Positions 18,407 through 27,988 of a DNA stretch of 64,000 nucleotides are shown one piece after another. Each line of letters begins with the position of its first letter. Position 1 is the first letter of the stretch. The notes below the pieces were generated by a model. It saw only the letters and a program-made list of their open reading frames with translations, was not told the origin of the DNA and did not search any database. Source of the stretch: an uncultured Lachnospiraceae bacterium (GTDB lineage Bacteria > Bacillota > Clostridia > Lachnospirales > Lachnospiraceae); NCBI GenBank assembly GCA_947174495.1, contig CAMWJC010000005.1, positions 1 through 64,000 of the forward strand, in the 5' to 3' direction. Both the position numbers and the translations under genes were made by a program.

Positions 18407-18469
18407 TTCTTCCTCCTTTTATTTACATTTCTTCTATATAGTGTAAATAAAAGGAAAAAAATTATACAT

Positions 18470-19984
18470 TTACGGCAATGCAAACTTAATCGGTTCTACC
18501 TCCGGTGATAAAACCTCCATTTTATACTCCGGGAACTGTGTGATTAGACGGTCCAGACAAAGTGCCGTATTATACACTCTGTCATGTGCCAGCATGATAA
18601 CCTTTTTCCGCCCCAGCGTAGTTTCTTTTGCATTCATAAGCAATTCTTCCGGCGTGGAGTCTCCTACAGCATCCCCCAGACTGGCATTCCAGTCATAATA
18701 AATAAATCCCCGATCCGTCATTTCTTTGATAATTTCTTCACATACCGTTTTATTATATGCATTGACGCTTCCTCCCGGAAAGCGGAATAACCTTGTCTTT
18801 ACCCCGGTTGCTGCCTCTATCACATCATAAGCTTTGTGAAAATCCTCAAGATAGCTATCCACACTTTGATATAGCACATCATAGTCATGACGATAACATT
18901 GGATTCCAACGGTATGGCCTTCGTCAACAATACGTTTTGCCGTCTCTGGATACTTTTCCACATACTCCCCAATTAAAAAGAAGGTTGCCTTTATATTTCT
19001 TTCTCTCAAAATATTGAGCACCATATCTGTGCATACCGCCGAAGGTCCGTCATCAAAGGTAAGATACATCGTTTTGGGATAAAAAAACAAGTAAATTCCC
19101 TCTGCAATTCCTTCTGCAAGCTTATCCTGATATTCCGTATCCGTCAGGCTCTTTTTTTCTTTTTTACCGGTTAAAAATCCGGTTTCAATCAAACATGCCG
19201 GCATTTTTGTATTGGTTGTCACGTGAAAATCCGAATCTCCCCGAAGTTCCCGTTCTGAGGCTCCTGTAGTCTTGATGGTCTGTTCGTGGACAAGCTGTGC
19301 AAGTCTTCCATTGTCTCTCTTTGTTCCTGCTCCATCATACCATGTTTCAATTCCACTAATTTCGGTATCCTCAAAGCTGTTTTGATGAATACTGACAAAT
19401 GCATCTGCCTTCACCCGGTTTGCAAAGTCTGCTCTTTCCTCCTTGGAAAGATAGGTATCCTTCTCCCGGGTAAGCATCACACGCATTCCCTTTTCCTCAA
19501 GCTTCTCTTTTACAAGCAGAGCAATCTGAAAATTAACCTCCTTTTCCTTTACTCCGGAAACCACACAACCATCATCCATGCCTCCATGTCCGGGATCAAT
19601 GACAACAAGCGGCTCCTCCTCTGATGTTTCAAGCAATCCGTCGGCATTCAGGGTGAACTGCTTTTGGAGTTCTTCACTTCCGGATAGTGGTATCTCCGCA
19701 ATTTGGGACTGCTTCAGCTCTTTGACTCCCCCATGGCTGCTGCCTGGTGCAGTCCGCTCCGGCAGAATCTCCAAATTACCTTCCTCCATTTCCACCGTCT
19801 CTTCCTGTTCCAATCCCCAAAGATCACCAAAAGGTTTAGCAACAGCTAACCATGTAATTGCCAGAGAAAAGATCAGCATTCCAACAGCAATCAACAGACT
19901 TTCTACTCTCTCCGCCTTCTGTTCGATTCCTTCGGATTTATATGTATATTTCTTTTTTTCAAAATACTTCTTTCTTTTGTACAT
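18470..19984 (-). CDS. N-acetylmuramoyl-L-alanine amidase fused to a polysaccharide deacetylase domain
   Basis: 504 residues from ATG 19984 (GAGAGGAG upstream). A membrane anchor near residues 30-55 is followed by an Amidase_3 domain with all catalytic features: IDPGHGGMDDG, SIHQNSF and LIETGFLTG. The C-terminal NodB/polysaccharide deacetylase domain shows TFDDGPS, GHTVGIQCYRHDY, RFPGG and LAHD. The first zinc His of the HxxxH motif is Gln here, so deacetylation may be lost or altered. The product is expected outside the membrane, acting on peptidoglycan. The combination could cleave stem peptides and modify glycan in one chain. Probably linked to wall remodelling or sporulation, but no sporulation promoter was identified. 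Confidence 0.9.
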   Translation of the reverse strand: MYKRKKYFEKKKYTYKSEGIEQKAERVESLLIAVGMLIFSLAITWLAVAKPFGDLWGLEQEETVEMEEGNLEILPERTAPGSSHGGVKELKQSQIAEIPLSGSEELQKQFTLNADGLLETSEEEPLVVIDPGHGGMDDGCVVSGVKEKEVNFQIALLVKEKLEEKGMRVMLTREKDTYLSKEERADFANRVKADAFVSIHQNSFEDTEISGIETWYDGAGTKRDNGRLAQLVHEQTIKTTGASERELRGDSDFHVTTNTKMPACLIETGFLTGKKEKKSLTDTEYQDKLAEGIAEGIYLFFYPKTMYLTFDDGPSAVCTDMVLNILRERNIKATFFLIGEYVEKYPETAKRIVDEGHTVGIQCYRHDYDVLYQSVDSYLEDFHKAYDVIEAATGVKTRLFRFPGGSVNAYNKTVCEEIIKEMTDRGFIYYDWNASLGDAVGDSTPEELLMNAKETTLGRKKVIMLAHDRVYNTALCLDRLITQFPEYKMEVLSPEVEPIKFALP

Positions 19985-20043
19985 AAAAATGATGCTCCTC
20001 TCTTGCGGCTGTTTTCCTTCTATATAAACAGCATACAACCAGA

Positions 20044-20107
20044 GTGCATCATTTTTTCATCATATTTGCATCATCTTTGCATCATTTTTGCATCATTTTT
20101 GCATCAT
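20044..20107. repeat. Tandem 11-12 bp repeat (GCATCATTTTT)
   Basis: Six degenerate head-to-tail copies of gcatcattttt fill the gap between the stop of the upstream gene (20104) and the amidase leader. On the minus strand the units read ATGATGCAAAA, and a partial copy (AAAATGATGC) overlaps the amidase ribosome-site region. It could be a slippage-prone microsatellite. Confidence 0.8.
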
Positions 20108-20931
20108 CGTGAAATTTTTAAATATAATTCATTGATTCCCTCATAAAATCCTATTGTAACAATCGTTCTTTCTTCTCCGTTCCCCTTAAAAACATACTTT
20201 TTGTAATAAGGCGTTGTCTCTAAAAGCGGGTTATCCGTCTCATATGCTTCCGCATCTCCCAACCCCATGTAATCTCCCCAGCTGTTAATGATCTCATCCG
20301 GATCGATTTCCTCCCAGCTAAGCTGTATTCTCGCATAAAATTCATAAAGCTTTCCTGTATCCGCATCCACATAGGCGTCAATCAGGCGGTTTGCTTTGTC
20401 CGCATTTTTCTGGTTGGTGGACAAGCTTACTTTCCAGACGGAAACATTATTTCTGGGCTCTAAAACATCAATTGCCGAATATAGTACTGCATCATATCCT
20501 CCGGAAGTTACCTCCCGCAGCGTATCCGGAAGAATTCCGTAGCTTTTCATCTCCTCCAGCATCCGATTACAGGTATTATAAATTTCTTCGTCCGTAATCT
20601 CCCTTCCTGAGGGTCCTTGGCGATTTATCACAAACGCATAAGTACCGTCTGACTCCTGATACTCTACCTCTTCTTCTGTACGGGTCAAAGCATTCTGCTC
20701 ACTTTCTGGAAGCGTCTGACTGTTTAAACATCTGGAAAGGATATAAACCCTCTCTCCGCTGCTAAGTTGATAACGGTAGCCTTCTTCCTCCATCTCCGTA
20801 GTCTGTGTATGAATAGAATTTAATACGGTTCTGTCCTTGTATACGGTGATCGCCTCTGGACCCCATACGGCAAAAACAACAACCACCACTGCTACCAGAA
20901 GAAGGGCATAACTAATGACTGACTTTTTCAT
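20104..20931 (-). CDS. Membrane-anchored protein of unknown function, two-component-operon member
   Basis: 275 residues from ATG 20931. It begins with KKSVISYALLLVAVVVVVFAVW, a single N-terminal membrane segment, so the rest is likely extracytoplasmic. The remainder is a mixed alpha/beta domain (YAFVINRQGPSGREI, DAYVDADTGKLYEFYARI) reminiscent of PepSY-like or YycH-type sensor-accessory proteins, but I cannot assign it. It overlaps the end of the histidine kinase by about 20 bases and is translated from the same operon, so a role in sensing or as an exported accessory of that kinase is a reasonable inference. Confidence 0.75.
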   Translation of the reverse strand: MKKSVISYALLLVAVVVVVFAVWGPEAITVYKDRTVLNSIHTQTTEMEEEGYRYQLSSGERVYILSRCLNSQTLPESEQNALTRTEEEVEYQESDGTYAFVINRQGPSGREITDEEIYNTCNRMLEEMKSYGILPDTLREVTSGGYDAVLYSAIDVLEPRNNVSVWKVSLSTNQKNADKANRLIDAYVDADTGKLYEFYARIQLSWEEIDPDEIINSWGDYMGLGDAEAYETDNPLLETTPYYKKYVFKGNGEERTIVTIGFYEGINELYLKISR

Positions 20932-22342
20932 GCTGCTCCTCCTTCCTGTCACTTTGAATCAGAAAACTCATGGTCGTTCCCTTTCCCGGCATGCTTTCAA
21001 TGTAAAGCTTGCTCTCATGAAGAGTAAGTATCTCTGCACAGAGAGCCAGCCCAAGACCTGCACCATTTTTGCTTCTGGATCTGGACTTATCTACCATATA
21101 AAAAGCCTGAGTAATCTTCTGAACTTCCTCAGCCGGAATTCCTACTCCATAATCCTTTACTCCAAATCGATAACCGTCTTCTTCCGCCTTCCCAAAAATT
21201 TCAATCCTGCTTCCTGGTTCGGATGCCTTAACCGCATTGTCCAAAAGATTGATCAGCACCGTAATGATCAGATCCTTCTCGACCAAAACCGTATGCTTAT
21301 CGTAAGAGTACACAAAATCCATTTCTTCATTGGTCTTAAACATATCTTTCAAATAAAGAAACAGGCTTTCTGCAGATACACTTTGAAATTCCGGTGTTCC
21401 GTGTCTTGCCACCATAATATCCAAAAGACGGATGGACATGGCTTCCAGCCGCTTTCCTTCTGTATAGATATAATTTGCAGATAAAAAGCTTTTTTCTTCA
21501 TCCAGCTTTCGTGAACGAAGAATATCCGCATATCCAATAATCGAAGTTAAAGGGGTTTTCAGCTCATGTGCAAAAGCCGCCATGAAATCTTCCCTGGCCT
21601 GCAGTTCATCTTCCAGCTTTCGGACATTCTCTTCCAGGGCCTCCGCCATCTGATTAAAGTCCAAAGTAAGCTGTCCCAACTCGTCATTACTCATCTTCCG
21701 GGCTCTGTATTCATAATCCCCTGCCGCCATCTGCTTGGTGGCCTTTGTCAGAAGACGTATAGGCTTGGTCAGCCAGGAGGCAATCAGGTGCATGATCACC
21801 GTTCCCAACACAAGCATCAACACCATCACTCTTCGATACACGGTAAACCCAAGCGCCCGCTCGTTAAATACTTCCGTCACATCCCGCAGAGTTTCCAAAT
21901 AAAGCACTCTGTCCAAGGCCTTGACCGTGCTTCCGGTCTGAACATAATACTGTTCATTCAAGGAAATGACTTGATAGGTTTTTGTCGTCTCATCGGTAAT
22001 TGCAAGCAATTCTTCATCCGCATCAAAACCGTCACTGGCATAAAGAACTTCTTTCTCTTCATCGGAAATACGCAGCATACGTCCTGTATTCATGCCCCCG
22101 GCTTCCAAATTGACTGCGATCTGCTCAATGGAACTGTCCTGCAATACATCATATTTGGCTGGCACATTTAAAGCCGCCGTCTCAAACGCAAAACGGAGGA
22201 TACTGTTTTCATCCAGCGCCTGCCCCACTTCACGCTCAATGGACGTCTCAAACACATAATTTACAAAATAAAATCCGCCGAAGCCCAGTGACATTGCCAT
22301 CACTATGATGCTCCATAACAGAAGTTTCAAAGAAAATTTCAT
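20912..22342 (-). CDS. Sensor histidine kinase
   Basis: 476 residues. Two membrane segments (about 8-30 and 170-190) flank an extracellular sensor region of about 140 residues. A HAMP linker (SWLTKPIRLLTKATKQMAAGDY), the dimerisation/phosphoacceptor box FAHELKTPLTSIIG (His about 259), N box (LINLLDNAVKAS), G boxes (DYGVGIP and GAGLGLAL) follow. It overlaps the response-regulator stop by 4 bases. The signal is unknown; the flanking exported proteins suggest an envelope signal. Confidence 0.95.
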   Translation of the reverse strand: MKFSLKLLLWSIIVMAMSLGFGGFYFVNYVFETSIEREVGQALDENSILRFAFETAALNVPAKYDVLQDSSIEQIAVNLEAGGMNTGRMLRISDEEKEVLYASDGFDADEELLAITDETTKTYQVISLNEQYYVQTGSTVKALDRVLYLETLRDVTEVFNERALGFTVYRRVMVLMLVLGTVIMHLIASWLTKPIRLLTKATKQMAAGDYEYRARKMSNDELGQLTLDFNQMAEALEENVRKLEDELQAREDFMAAFAHELKTPLTSIIGYADILRSRKLDEEKSFLSANYIYTEGKRLEAMSIRLLDIMVARHGTPEFQSVSAESLFLYLKDMFKTNEEMDFVYSYDKHTVLVEKDLIITVLINLLDNAVKASEPGSRIEIFGKAEEDGYRFGVKDYGVGIPAEEVQKITQAFYMVDKSRSRSKNGAGLGLALCAEILTLHESKLYIESMPGKGTTMSFLIQSDRKEEQHEKVSH

Positions 22343-22998
22343 TGCGGTACCTCTAAGCGGTATCCTATCTTATACACCGCCACCAGATTCTGTTCCCATC
22401 CCAGCTTTCTTCTAAGCCGCTGCACATGAAGGTCAAGAGTACGGCTGTCACCGAAATAATCTTCCTCCCAAACCTTCTCATACAGGCTTTCCCTGAACAA
22501 AGCCACATTTTTGTTTGTAATGAATAATACCAACAATCCAAATTCCTTGTTGGTCAAAATTACCGGTCTTCCTGCCCTGGTAACCTGCCGTGCTTCCATA
22601 TCCACTACCACATCGCCTACGGTAATGATTCTTTCCGATTTGTGATAACGCCGAAGCACTGCTTCCACTCTTGCTACCAGTTCCACCACATCAAAGGGCT
22701 TAACCAAATAGTCATCAGCCCCCAGCTTCAACCCTTTAACCCGATCCTTCACTTCATGCTTGGCAGTGATAAAAATCACCGGAATCCTTAAAGGGCGGAT
22801 ATAATCCATAATATCATATCCGTCAGCTCCCGGAAGCATTATATCAAGAAGCACCAGGTCAAAGCTTTCCTTCTCAAGCAGTGCAATCGCCTCAAGTCCA
22901 TCCTGCACCGTAGTACATTGATAGCCGGAGGACGATAAATTCAAATCAATCAAATCACATATTGCCTTTTCATCATCTACAATCAGTATCCTAATCAT
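22339..22998 (-). CDS. OmpR/PhoB-type response regulator
   Basis: 219 residues from ATG 22998, whose ATGA overlaps the stop of the upstream gene, which settles the start. The receiver domain has DDEKAICD, LVLLDIMLPGADGYD (phosphoacceptor Asp), and VIFITAKHEVKDR / KLGADDYLVKPF. The winged-helix output domain contains LTNKEFGLLVLF and RTLDLHVQRLRRKLG, which binds DNA direct repeats in this class. It pairs with the histidine kinase that follows it. Confidence 0.95.
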   Translation of the reverse strand: MIRILIVDDEKAICDLIDLNLSSSGYQCTTVQDGLEAIALLEKESFDLVLLDIMLPGADGYDIMDYIRPLRIPVIFITAKHEVKDRVKGLKLGADDYLVKPFDVVELVARVEAVLRRYHKSERIITVGDVVVDMEARQVTRAGRPVILTNKEFGLLVLFITNKNVALFRESLYEKVWEEDYFGDSRTLDLHVQRLRRKLGWEQNLVAVYKIGYRLEVPQ

Positions 22999-24095
22999 TC
23001 TTCTGCTTTCCACCCCCAATAGGCCCTTGCCCTCTCAACCAGCTCTGCCACCGTATCCTCATCGCTGCAAGGGTATTTCTTTTGTATTTCCGTATCCTCA
23101 TAAAATCCGCCGGTTCTCTGATAATAAATAGTATAACTGCTTTCGGTCAACAGCTCATTTCCCTCATAGCTGTACCGCGCCAGAACCAGCAAATCCTTCA
23201 TTCCATCCCCGTCAATATCACGGCAGGCCATTCCCTTTAATGCATACAGGTTATCGTAATCTCCCATTGGCTGAAAACTCCAAACAATATCTCCCTGCTC
23301 GTCAATCAGGTAGATCATAAAAGTAGCAAAATTAGACATGGTATATGTACCCGGAACCACCTCCAGCCGTCCCAGCTTTTCAAACTGCCGGAAATAGCAT
23401 AATTCTTTGGTGATCTGAAATCCATTTCTGAGAAGTTCCTTTTTGGTAGTTGCGGTATACAAAAACTCTGCGCTTCTTCCGTCCCTTACAAATGCCGTAA
23501 TGCAATCTACACTCTTATTCATACTAAATCGGTTGATCTTGTCTGAGATCCTATAATCCCGATAAAATCCCTGATTATTTTGAAAAAGCACATCCCCCAC
23601 CTTATAAGGCTTTCCCTTATATGCTCCGGTCTTATTTTCACAGATGGCAATTAATACAATATCCGTTTTGCCATCTCCGTCAAGCTCCTGAAAAGACACA
23701 GCCGCAAGCTTCTGAATAGGCTGCTCCATCTGTCCCTTATTTCTACTGTTCACCTCAAGCTGATCAGTTGCATATACAATGGTACCGTCTTCTCTGGCAA
23801 GAAAAATCGCCAGCCTGTGATATGTCTTTTCCAGTGCAGGAATCAGGATAACTCCTCCAAAACACTCTGTCTCTATGGGGAATATCTGACTACTTATCAC
23901 CTGAAACCCCGCCGTTTCAATCTCATAGCGCTTGGTAATGCCTGATAGCCGCTGTTGATAATCCTGATAGGCTTCCAGTAGCTCTCCGGAAGTTTCGGAA
24001 GCTTCTGACCCATGGACAGAAAAAGAGAAAGCGGGTGACATACATAAAAGACAAATTATCAAAAAGGAAGTAATTAATACTCTCTTATGTTTCAT
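22995..24095 (-). CDS. Secreted protein with FG-GAP/VCBS-like calcium loops
   Basis: 366 residues with a signal peptide (MKHKRVLITSFLIICLLCMSPAF cleaved near a VHGSEA stretch). Two DxDGDGxxD loops (ELDGDGKTDIVLI near 140 and RDIDGDGMKDLLVL near 290) resemble calcium-binding FG-GAP/VCBS repeats of beta-propeller proteins. It is the first gene of the four-gene run with the regulator, kinase and a second exported protein. A sensing or surface role is inferred; no enzyme motif is visible. GGTGGGGA precedes the ATG. Confidence 0.8.
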   Translation of the reverse strand: MKHKRVLITSFLIICLLCMSPAFSFSVHGSEASETSGELLEAYQDYQQRLSGITKRYEIETAGFQVISSQIFPIETECFGGVILIPALEKTYHRLAIFLAREDGTIVYATDQLEVNSRNKGQMEQPIQKLAAVSFQELDGDGKTDIVLIAICENKTGAYKGKPYKVGDVLFQNNQGFYRDYRISDKINRFSMNKSVDCITAFVRDGRSAEFLYTATTKKELLRNGFQITKELCYFRQFEKLGRLEVVPGTYTMSNFATFMIYLIDEQGDIVWSFQPMGDYDNLYALKGMACRDIDGDGMKDLLVLARYSYEGNELLTESSYTIYYQRTGGFYEDTEIQKKYPCSDEDTVAELVERARAYWGWKAEE

Positions 24096-24171
24096 GGCAT
24101 CCCCACCTTCTCATTCGTTTCTTTCAACTATTAGTTCTAATATAAGATTATAGGTGATTTCTATCTGTTTT

Positions 24172-25851
24172 TCAATATTCTCCTACATAGTTATATTTAT
24201 AAGTGTACTTTCCGGCAGTATACCCGTAAACATAATCCCGCCCGTAAACTTCATGACTGATCAGATTTCCAAATGTATCATATGATTTTTCCCATATAAG
24301 CTCTTCGCCTTTTTCTACAAGCCTATCTTCTTCACTATCATACTTTACCATGTTCTGTTCATCCTCTTCAAACACAATCTGATACCCTTGTATCTGCTCT
24401 CCCGCCTCATCATATTTATAATTGCCTCCCCATAAATAAAAGCCATCTTCTGCCGCTTCATAAAAAATCGCTTTTATTGGGTTTCCCGCTTCATCATATT
24501 CATATTGATAATATTTGTATAAACTTTTATCATCAAAGTATTTCACTACCTCAATCAAATTCCCATTCTTATCATATTCGTATTCATTCCATTCTAAGAT
24601 TTCTCCATCCGATGTTTGACAGATATATTCTACAGGGGCTCCTGCCTCATTATATTGATATACAAATTCTACCCTTGCACCATCTGACAAATATGTTTGT
24701 TCTGAAAGGGTTCCATCCCTGTTAAATTCGAATTCTACATCAAACCCCCAGCTGCTGTCTATTATTTTCCTCACATTTGGTTTATAAACATATTTGTTAA
24801 GCCCTAAAGAATACATAAATCCTTTTGAGCTCTCATCAATGTCATAAATCTCTTCCTTTACGGACTTGGGCTCTTCATCTTCCCAATATTCAACGGAATA
24901 CCATGTCTCTTTCCATGAATATTTATCATCTCCTACTTCGGAAACCATTACGTTCCCTTCTTCAAAGTCATAAGCATAGCCACCGATCAAATTAGAATCA
25001 CTGTCAAAAACTCCATCTTCGCTATTCAGTAATTCTTCCACCCTCTTCAATTTTCCATTATTGTCATACTCATATGAAATTTCTGCCATAACAGATCCAT
25101 CTCTTCCACAAATTTCTTCTTTTACGATAGCAATATTTTCCAGGATCTGCTTCTCTCTTGACGATAACTTATCATTTTCAGTATCCCATACCATAGCCTG
25201 TCCTTCTTCCAGGACCTCCACTGCCTGCTCATAGTCTCCCTGCTCAATAAGCTCATCCGACTTTTCCCTGTATATTTCCACTAATTTCTGAAGCAGACGC
25301 CCATCCACATCTCCTTCTTTCTCCCAATATTCTTGTAACGCAAATGCTGCCTGCTCATAGCCTTTGTTCTCCAAAAGAGCATTGACTTCCTCCAAATGGA
25401 TGTCTGTCAACCTGGTTAACAGTGAGGTCTTCTGATCTTCCTCAACTGCCTCCATTCCTTTTTGTAACTGCTCCTCTGCTTTTTCAAGATCTCCATTCAT
25501 CTGATGAATCTCTGCTGTTATCAGATAAATATCGCATAAAGACGGCTCCAATTCAAGCACCTTGTCATAATATATTAGCGCTTCCTCATATTCTTCCGCC
25601 TGTAAATGCTCCTCGGCAAGCTGTAAATTTTTGTTGAATTGATATCCATCGCTGGTAATATATAAAACAACACCTACGCCTGCAAGTACAAGAACCAACG
25701 CTACAGCCGCAATAACCACCAAAACCCATTTCTTCTTGCCGCTTTCTTTTGCTTTCTTTCCTTCCTCTCCATGCACAGAAGCACCACATTTATGACAAAA
25801 TGCTACTCCTTCCGGCAATTCCGTTCCACATTGATCACAAAATCTCCCCAT
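24172..25851 (-). CDS. Zinc-ribbon / TPR / YD-repeat membrane protein
   Basis: 559 residues. An N-terminal zinc ribbon (Cys 5, 8, 19, 22) precedes a single membrane helix (WVLVVIAAVALVLVLAGVGV). A TPR-like region (ALIYYDKVLELEP, DLEKAEEQL, DYEQAVEVL) and several YD-type repeats of the form EYDxxGN(L/P)I follow. Topology would put the zinc ribbon in the cytoplasm and TPR plus YD repeats outside. The function is unknown. It is a paralogue of the next gene upstream, separated by 34 bases. AGGAGG precedes the ATG. Confidence 0.8.
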   Translation of the reverse strand: MGRFCDQCGTELPEGVAFCHKCGASVHGEEGKKAKESGKKKWVLVVIAAVALVLVLAGVGVVLYITSDGYQFNKNLQLAEEHLQAEEYEEALIYYDKVLELEPSLCDIYLITAEIHQMNGDLEKAEEQLQKGMEAVEEDQKTSLLTRLTDIHLEEVNALLENKGYEQAAFALQEYWEKEGDVDGRLLQKLVEIYREKSDELIEQGDYEQAVEVLEEGQAMVWDTENDKLSSREKQILENIAIVKEEICGRDGSVMAEISYEYDNNGKLKRVEELLNSEDGVFDSDSNLIGGYAYDFEEGNVMVSEVGDDKYSWKETWYSVEYWEDEEPKSVKEEIYDIDESSKGFMYSLGLNKYVYKPNVRKIIDSSWGFDVEFEFNRDGTLSEQTYLSDGARVEFVYQYNEAGAPVEYICQTSDGEILEWNEYEYDKNGNLIEVVKYFDDKSLYKYYQYEYDEAGNPIKAIFYEAAEDGFYLWGGNYKYDEAGEQIQGYQIVFEEDEQNMVKYDSEEDRLVEKGEELIWEKSYDTFGNLISHEVYGRDYVYGYTAGKYTYKYNYVGEY

Positions 25852-25885
25852 TCCTTTATCCCTCCTAGTAATTTGGGCTCCATAC

Positions 25886-27790
25886 CTATTCTGCCTTGAA
25901 AGCCCTCTCTGCTAATACATTATCATTAGAATCCAAATAACGTATGATGATTGTACATGCACCTGCCCGGCCAATTTCGTCATCTATCTCCGCAGCTTGC
26001 ATCTCGAATAAAAAAGCAGCCTCCTCAAGACCAGCCTCAAGCTGTTCGCCTACATCATCTGGCAACACTATATCTTCATTATATTTATAAGTCATGATAA
26101 AATCATTACCCTTTGCTTCTATAGTTATAGACAACCCAAATTCTTCTGCTGCCCGTATCTGTTCTTCATACAATGCCCTGACCCAAGGATCATTGTAATA
26201 TTTTTCGACTGTATTTTCCTTGATTTCTTCTGTTAATGCAATATATTCCAGAACAACCTCCTGCTCCTCGTCTCTTTCATCCCCCAAAAGGGCATAGGTA
26301 TATTCATAAACATAATTGCCATCTTCGCTATCACTGAGTATATTCCCTAACGAATCATAGCTTTTCTCCCACTGTTCGCCCGGATTCCCCTTATCATCGT
26401 ATTCTGTATATTTTATTTCATTGCCCCATTGATCATATTCTATAACACTGGATATACTTCCATCACTGTCATATGCTATGTATTCCTTAACATGTCCTTC
26501 CTCGTCATATTCAGCTTCCTCTCTTTCTGTTATATTCCCTTCCTCATCATAAGACAAATACTTTACTCTATTCCCTGTTTCATCATATTCTGTCACGCCA
26601 CTTATGCTTCCATCGCTGTAATATCCTATGCTCTTTATCAGATTTTCATTTTCATCGTATTCATATTCTATCCATTCCCGCACACTCTCATCATCATTAT
26701 AAAATACATATTTTGACTCGCTTCCGGCCTCATTATATTCAGTCACGAACTTCAAATAACCGCCTTGAAAATACCATAAATGCTTTGTCATATTTCCGTT
26801 TTTATCGTATTCATATTCTGACCAGTTACCTTTGCTCCCATCACTATAATAATCAATAAATTTGGCTACATTCCCTGCTTTATCATACTCAGCTTCCCCA
26901 TATAAGTATACATTCCCGTTAGCGTCATATGATTCACTTTTTATCTTGCTTCCCAATTCATTATACTCATTTTCTTCCCATTCACTTATTATTCCAGACT
27001 CATAATACACATATTTCGTTTCGTTTCCGTCTGCATCATACTCAAACTCCATTCCCCATTCTACATTTCCATCGCTGTCATAACATTCATATTTAATCAC
27101 ATTACCAGTATTGTCATATATATATTCATACCACTCATCAATATTATTATCATCATCACATTCTGTCATTTTCTCCCTTCTGACAATAATATTTTCCCGC
27201 AGATATGCTTCCTTTTCCGCTAAATCTGCCGCATCGGTATAGCCTGTCCCTTCGTTTAAAATTCCAACTGCCTGTTCATACTCTCCCTGTGCCAAAAAAT
27301 AATCGGACCTCTCTATGCATAGCTCCGCCAGCTTATCCTCCAGATTTCCTGCATTTTCCCCTTCTATATTCTTTGCAATGCCGTCCTTTAATATAGCAAT
27401 CGCTTCATCATACGACTCCTCTGCAAGATAAATATCTGCTGATTTCAAATATGCGTCTACAACAGAATCATCCCGTTCCAATGCTGCCTGATAATAAGAA
27501 AGAGCTTCCTCGTATTCCCCAGCCTCATATTTTTTCTCCGCCAGCTTCATATTCTTTTTGCATTGATAGCTGTTACTATTCAAATATAAAAAAGTACCTG
27601 CACCTGCCAACATAAGAATTAATACTGCCGCACAGGCCGAAGCCACTAAAATCCATATCCGGATATTATTTCCGGATGACTTTTCCTCTTTTTCAACCTT
27701 ATTTAAATTGCTGACAGGTGCTCCGCATTCAGTACAAAATGCAGCTCCTTCTACTAACTTTTTTCCACACTGATCACAAAATTTTCCCAT
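25886..27790 (-). CDS. Zinc-ribbon / TPR / YD-repeat membrane protein, larger paralogue
   Basis: 634 residues from ATG 27790, which has AAGGAG upstream; the open frame extends 48 codons further without support. The zinc ribbon (Cys 5, 8, 19, 22), membrane helix (ILVASACAAVLILMLAGAGTFLY minus ends), TPR region (ALSYYQAALERDD, DEAIAILKDG, EQAVGILNEG) and about a dozen YD-type repeats (YEYDxxGN, then YYSDGS) repeat the layout of the neighbouring gene. The last 110 residues (EEIKENTVEKYYNDPW onwards) look like a DUF4854-type domain. The repeats resemble fragments of RHS/YD proteins, which bind sugar or form shells around toxins, but no toxin domain is present. Confidence 0.8.
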   Translation of the reverse strand: MGKFCDQCGKKLVEGAAFCTECGAPVSNLNKVEKEEKSSGNNIRIWILVASACAAVLILMLAGAGTFLYLNSNSYQCKKNMKLAEKKYEAGEYEEALSYYQAALERDDSVVDAYLKSADIYLAEESYDEAIAILKDGIAKNIEGENAGNLEDKLAELCIERSDYFLAQGEYEQAVGILNEGTGYTDAADLAEKEAYLRENIIVRREKMTECDDDNNIDEWYEYIYDNTGNVIKYECYDSDGNVEWGMEFEYDADGNETKYVYYESGIISEWEENEYNELGSKIKSESYDANGNVYLYGEAEYDKAGNVAKFIDYYSDGSKGNWSEYEYDKNGNMTKHLWYFQGGYLKFVTEYNEAGSESKYVFYNDDESVREWIEYEYDENENLIKSIGYYSDGSISGVTEYDETGNRVKYLSYDEEGNITEREEAEYDEEGHVKEYIAYDSDGSISSVIEYDQWGNEIKYTEYDDKGNPGEQWEKSYDSLGNILSDSEDGNYVYEYTYALLGDERDEEQEVVLEYIALTEEIKENTVEKYYNDPWVRALYEEQIRAAEEFGLSITIEAKGNDFIMTYKYNEDIVLPDDVGEQLEAGLEEAAFLFEMQAAEIDDEIGRAGACTIIIRYLDSNDNVLAERAFKAE

Positions 27791-27988
27791 CTGTTTATCT
27801 CCTTGATGTTTTCCTATATAGGAACCACTGTTCCGCTTTTTACGCATTACTATATTAATAGTAGTATAATTCATATAAGAAAACAAGAACAAAACAGAAA
27901 GTTCGACAAGTTGAACAAAAGAAGCATTCATCATCCGACAAATGCTCCTCTTAAAATATAATCTTCAAATCCAAATTAATAAACCTAA

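Noticed and set aside
20044-20107. Possible CRISPR-like array
   Set aside because: The units are 11-12 bp head to tail with no spacers; no cas genes in the window.
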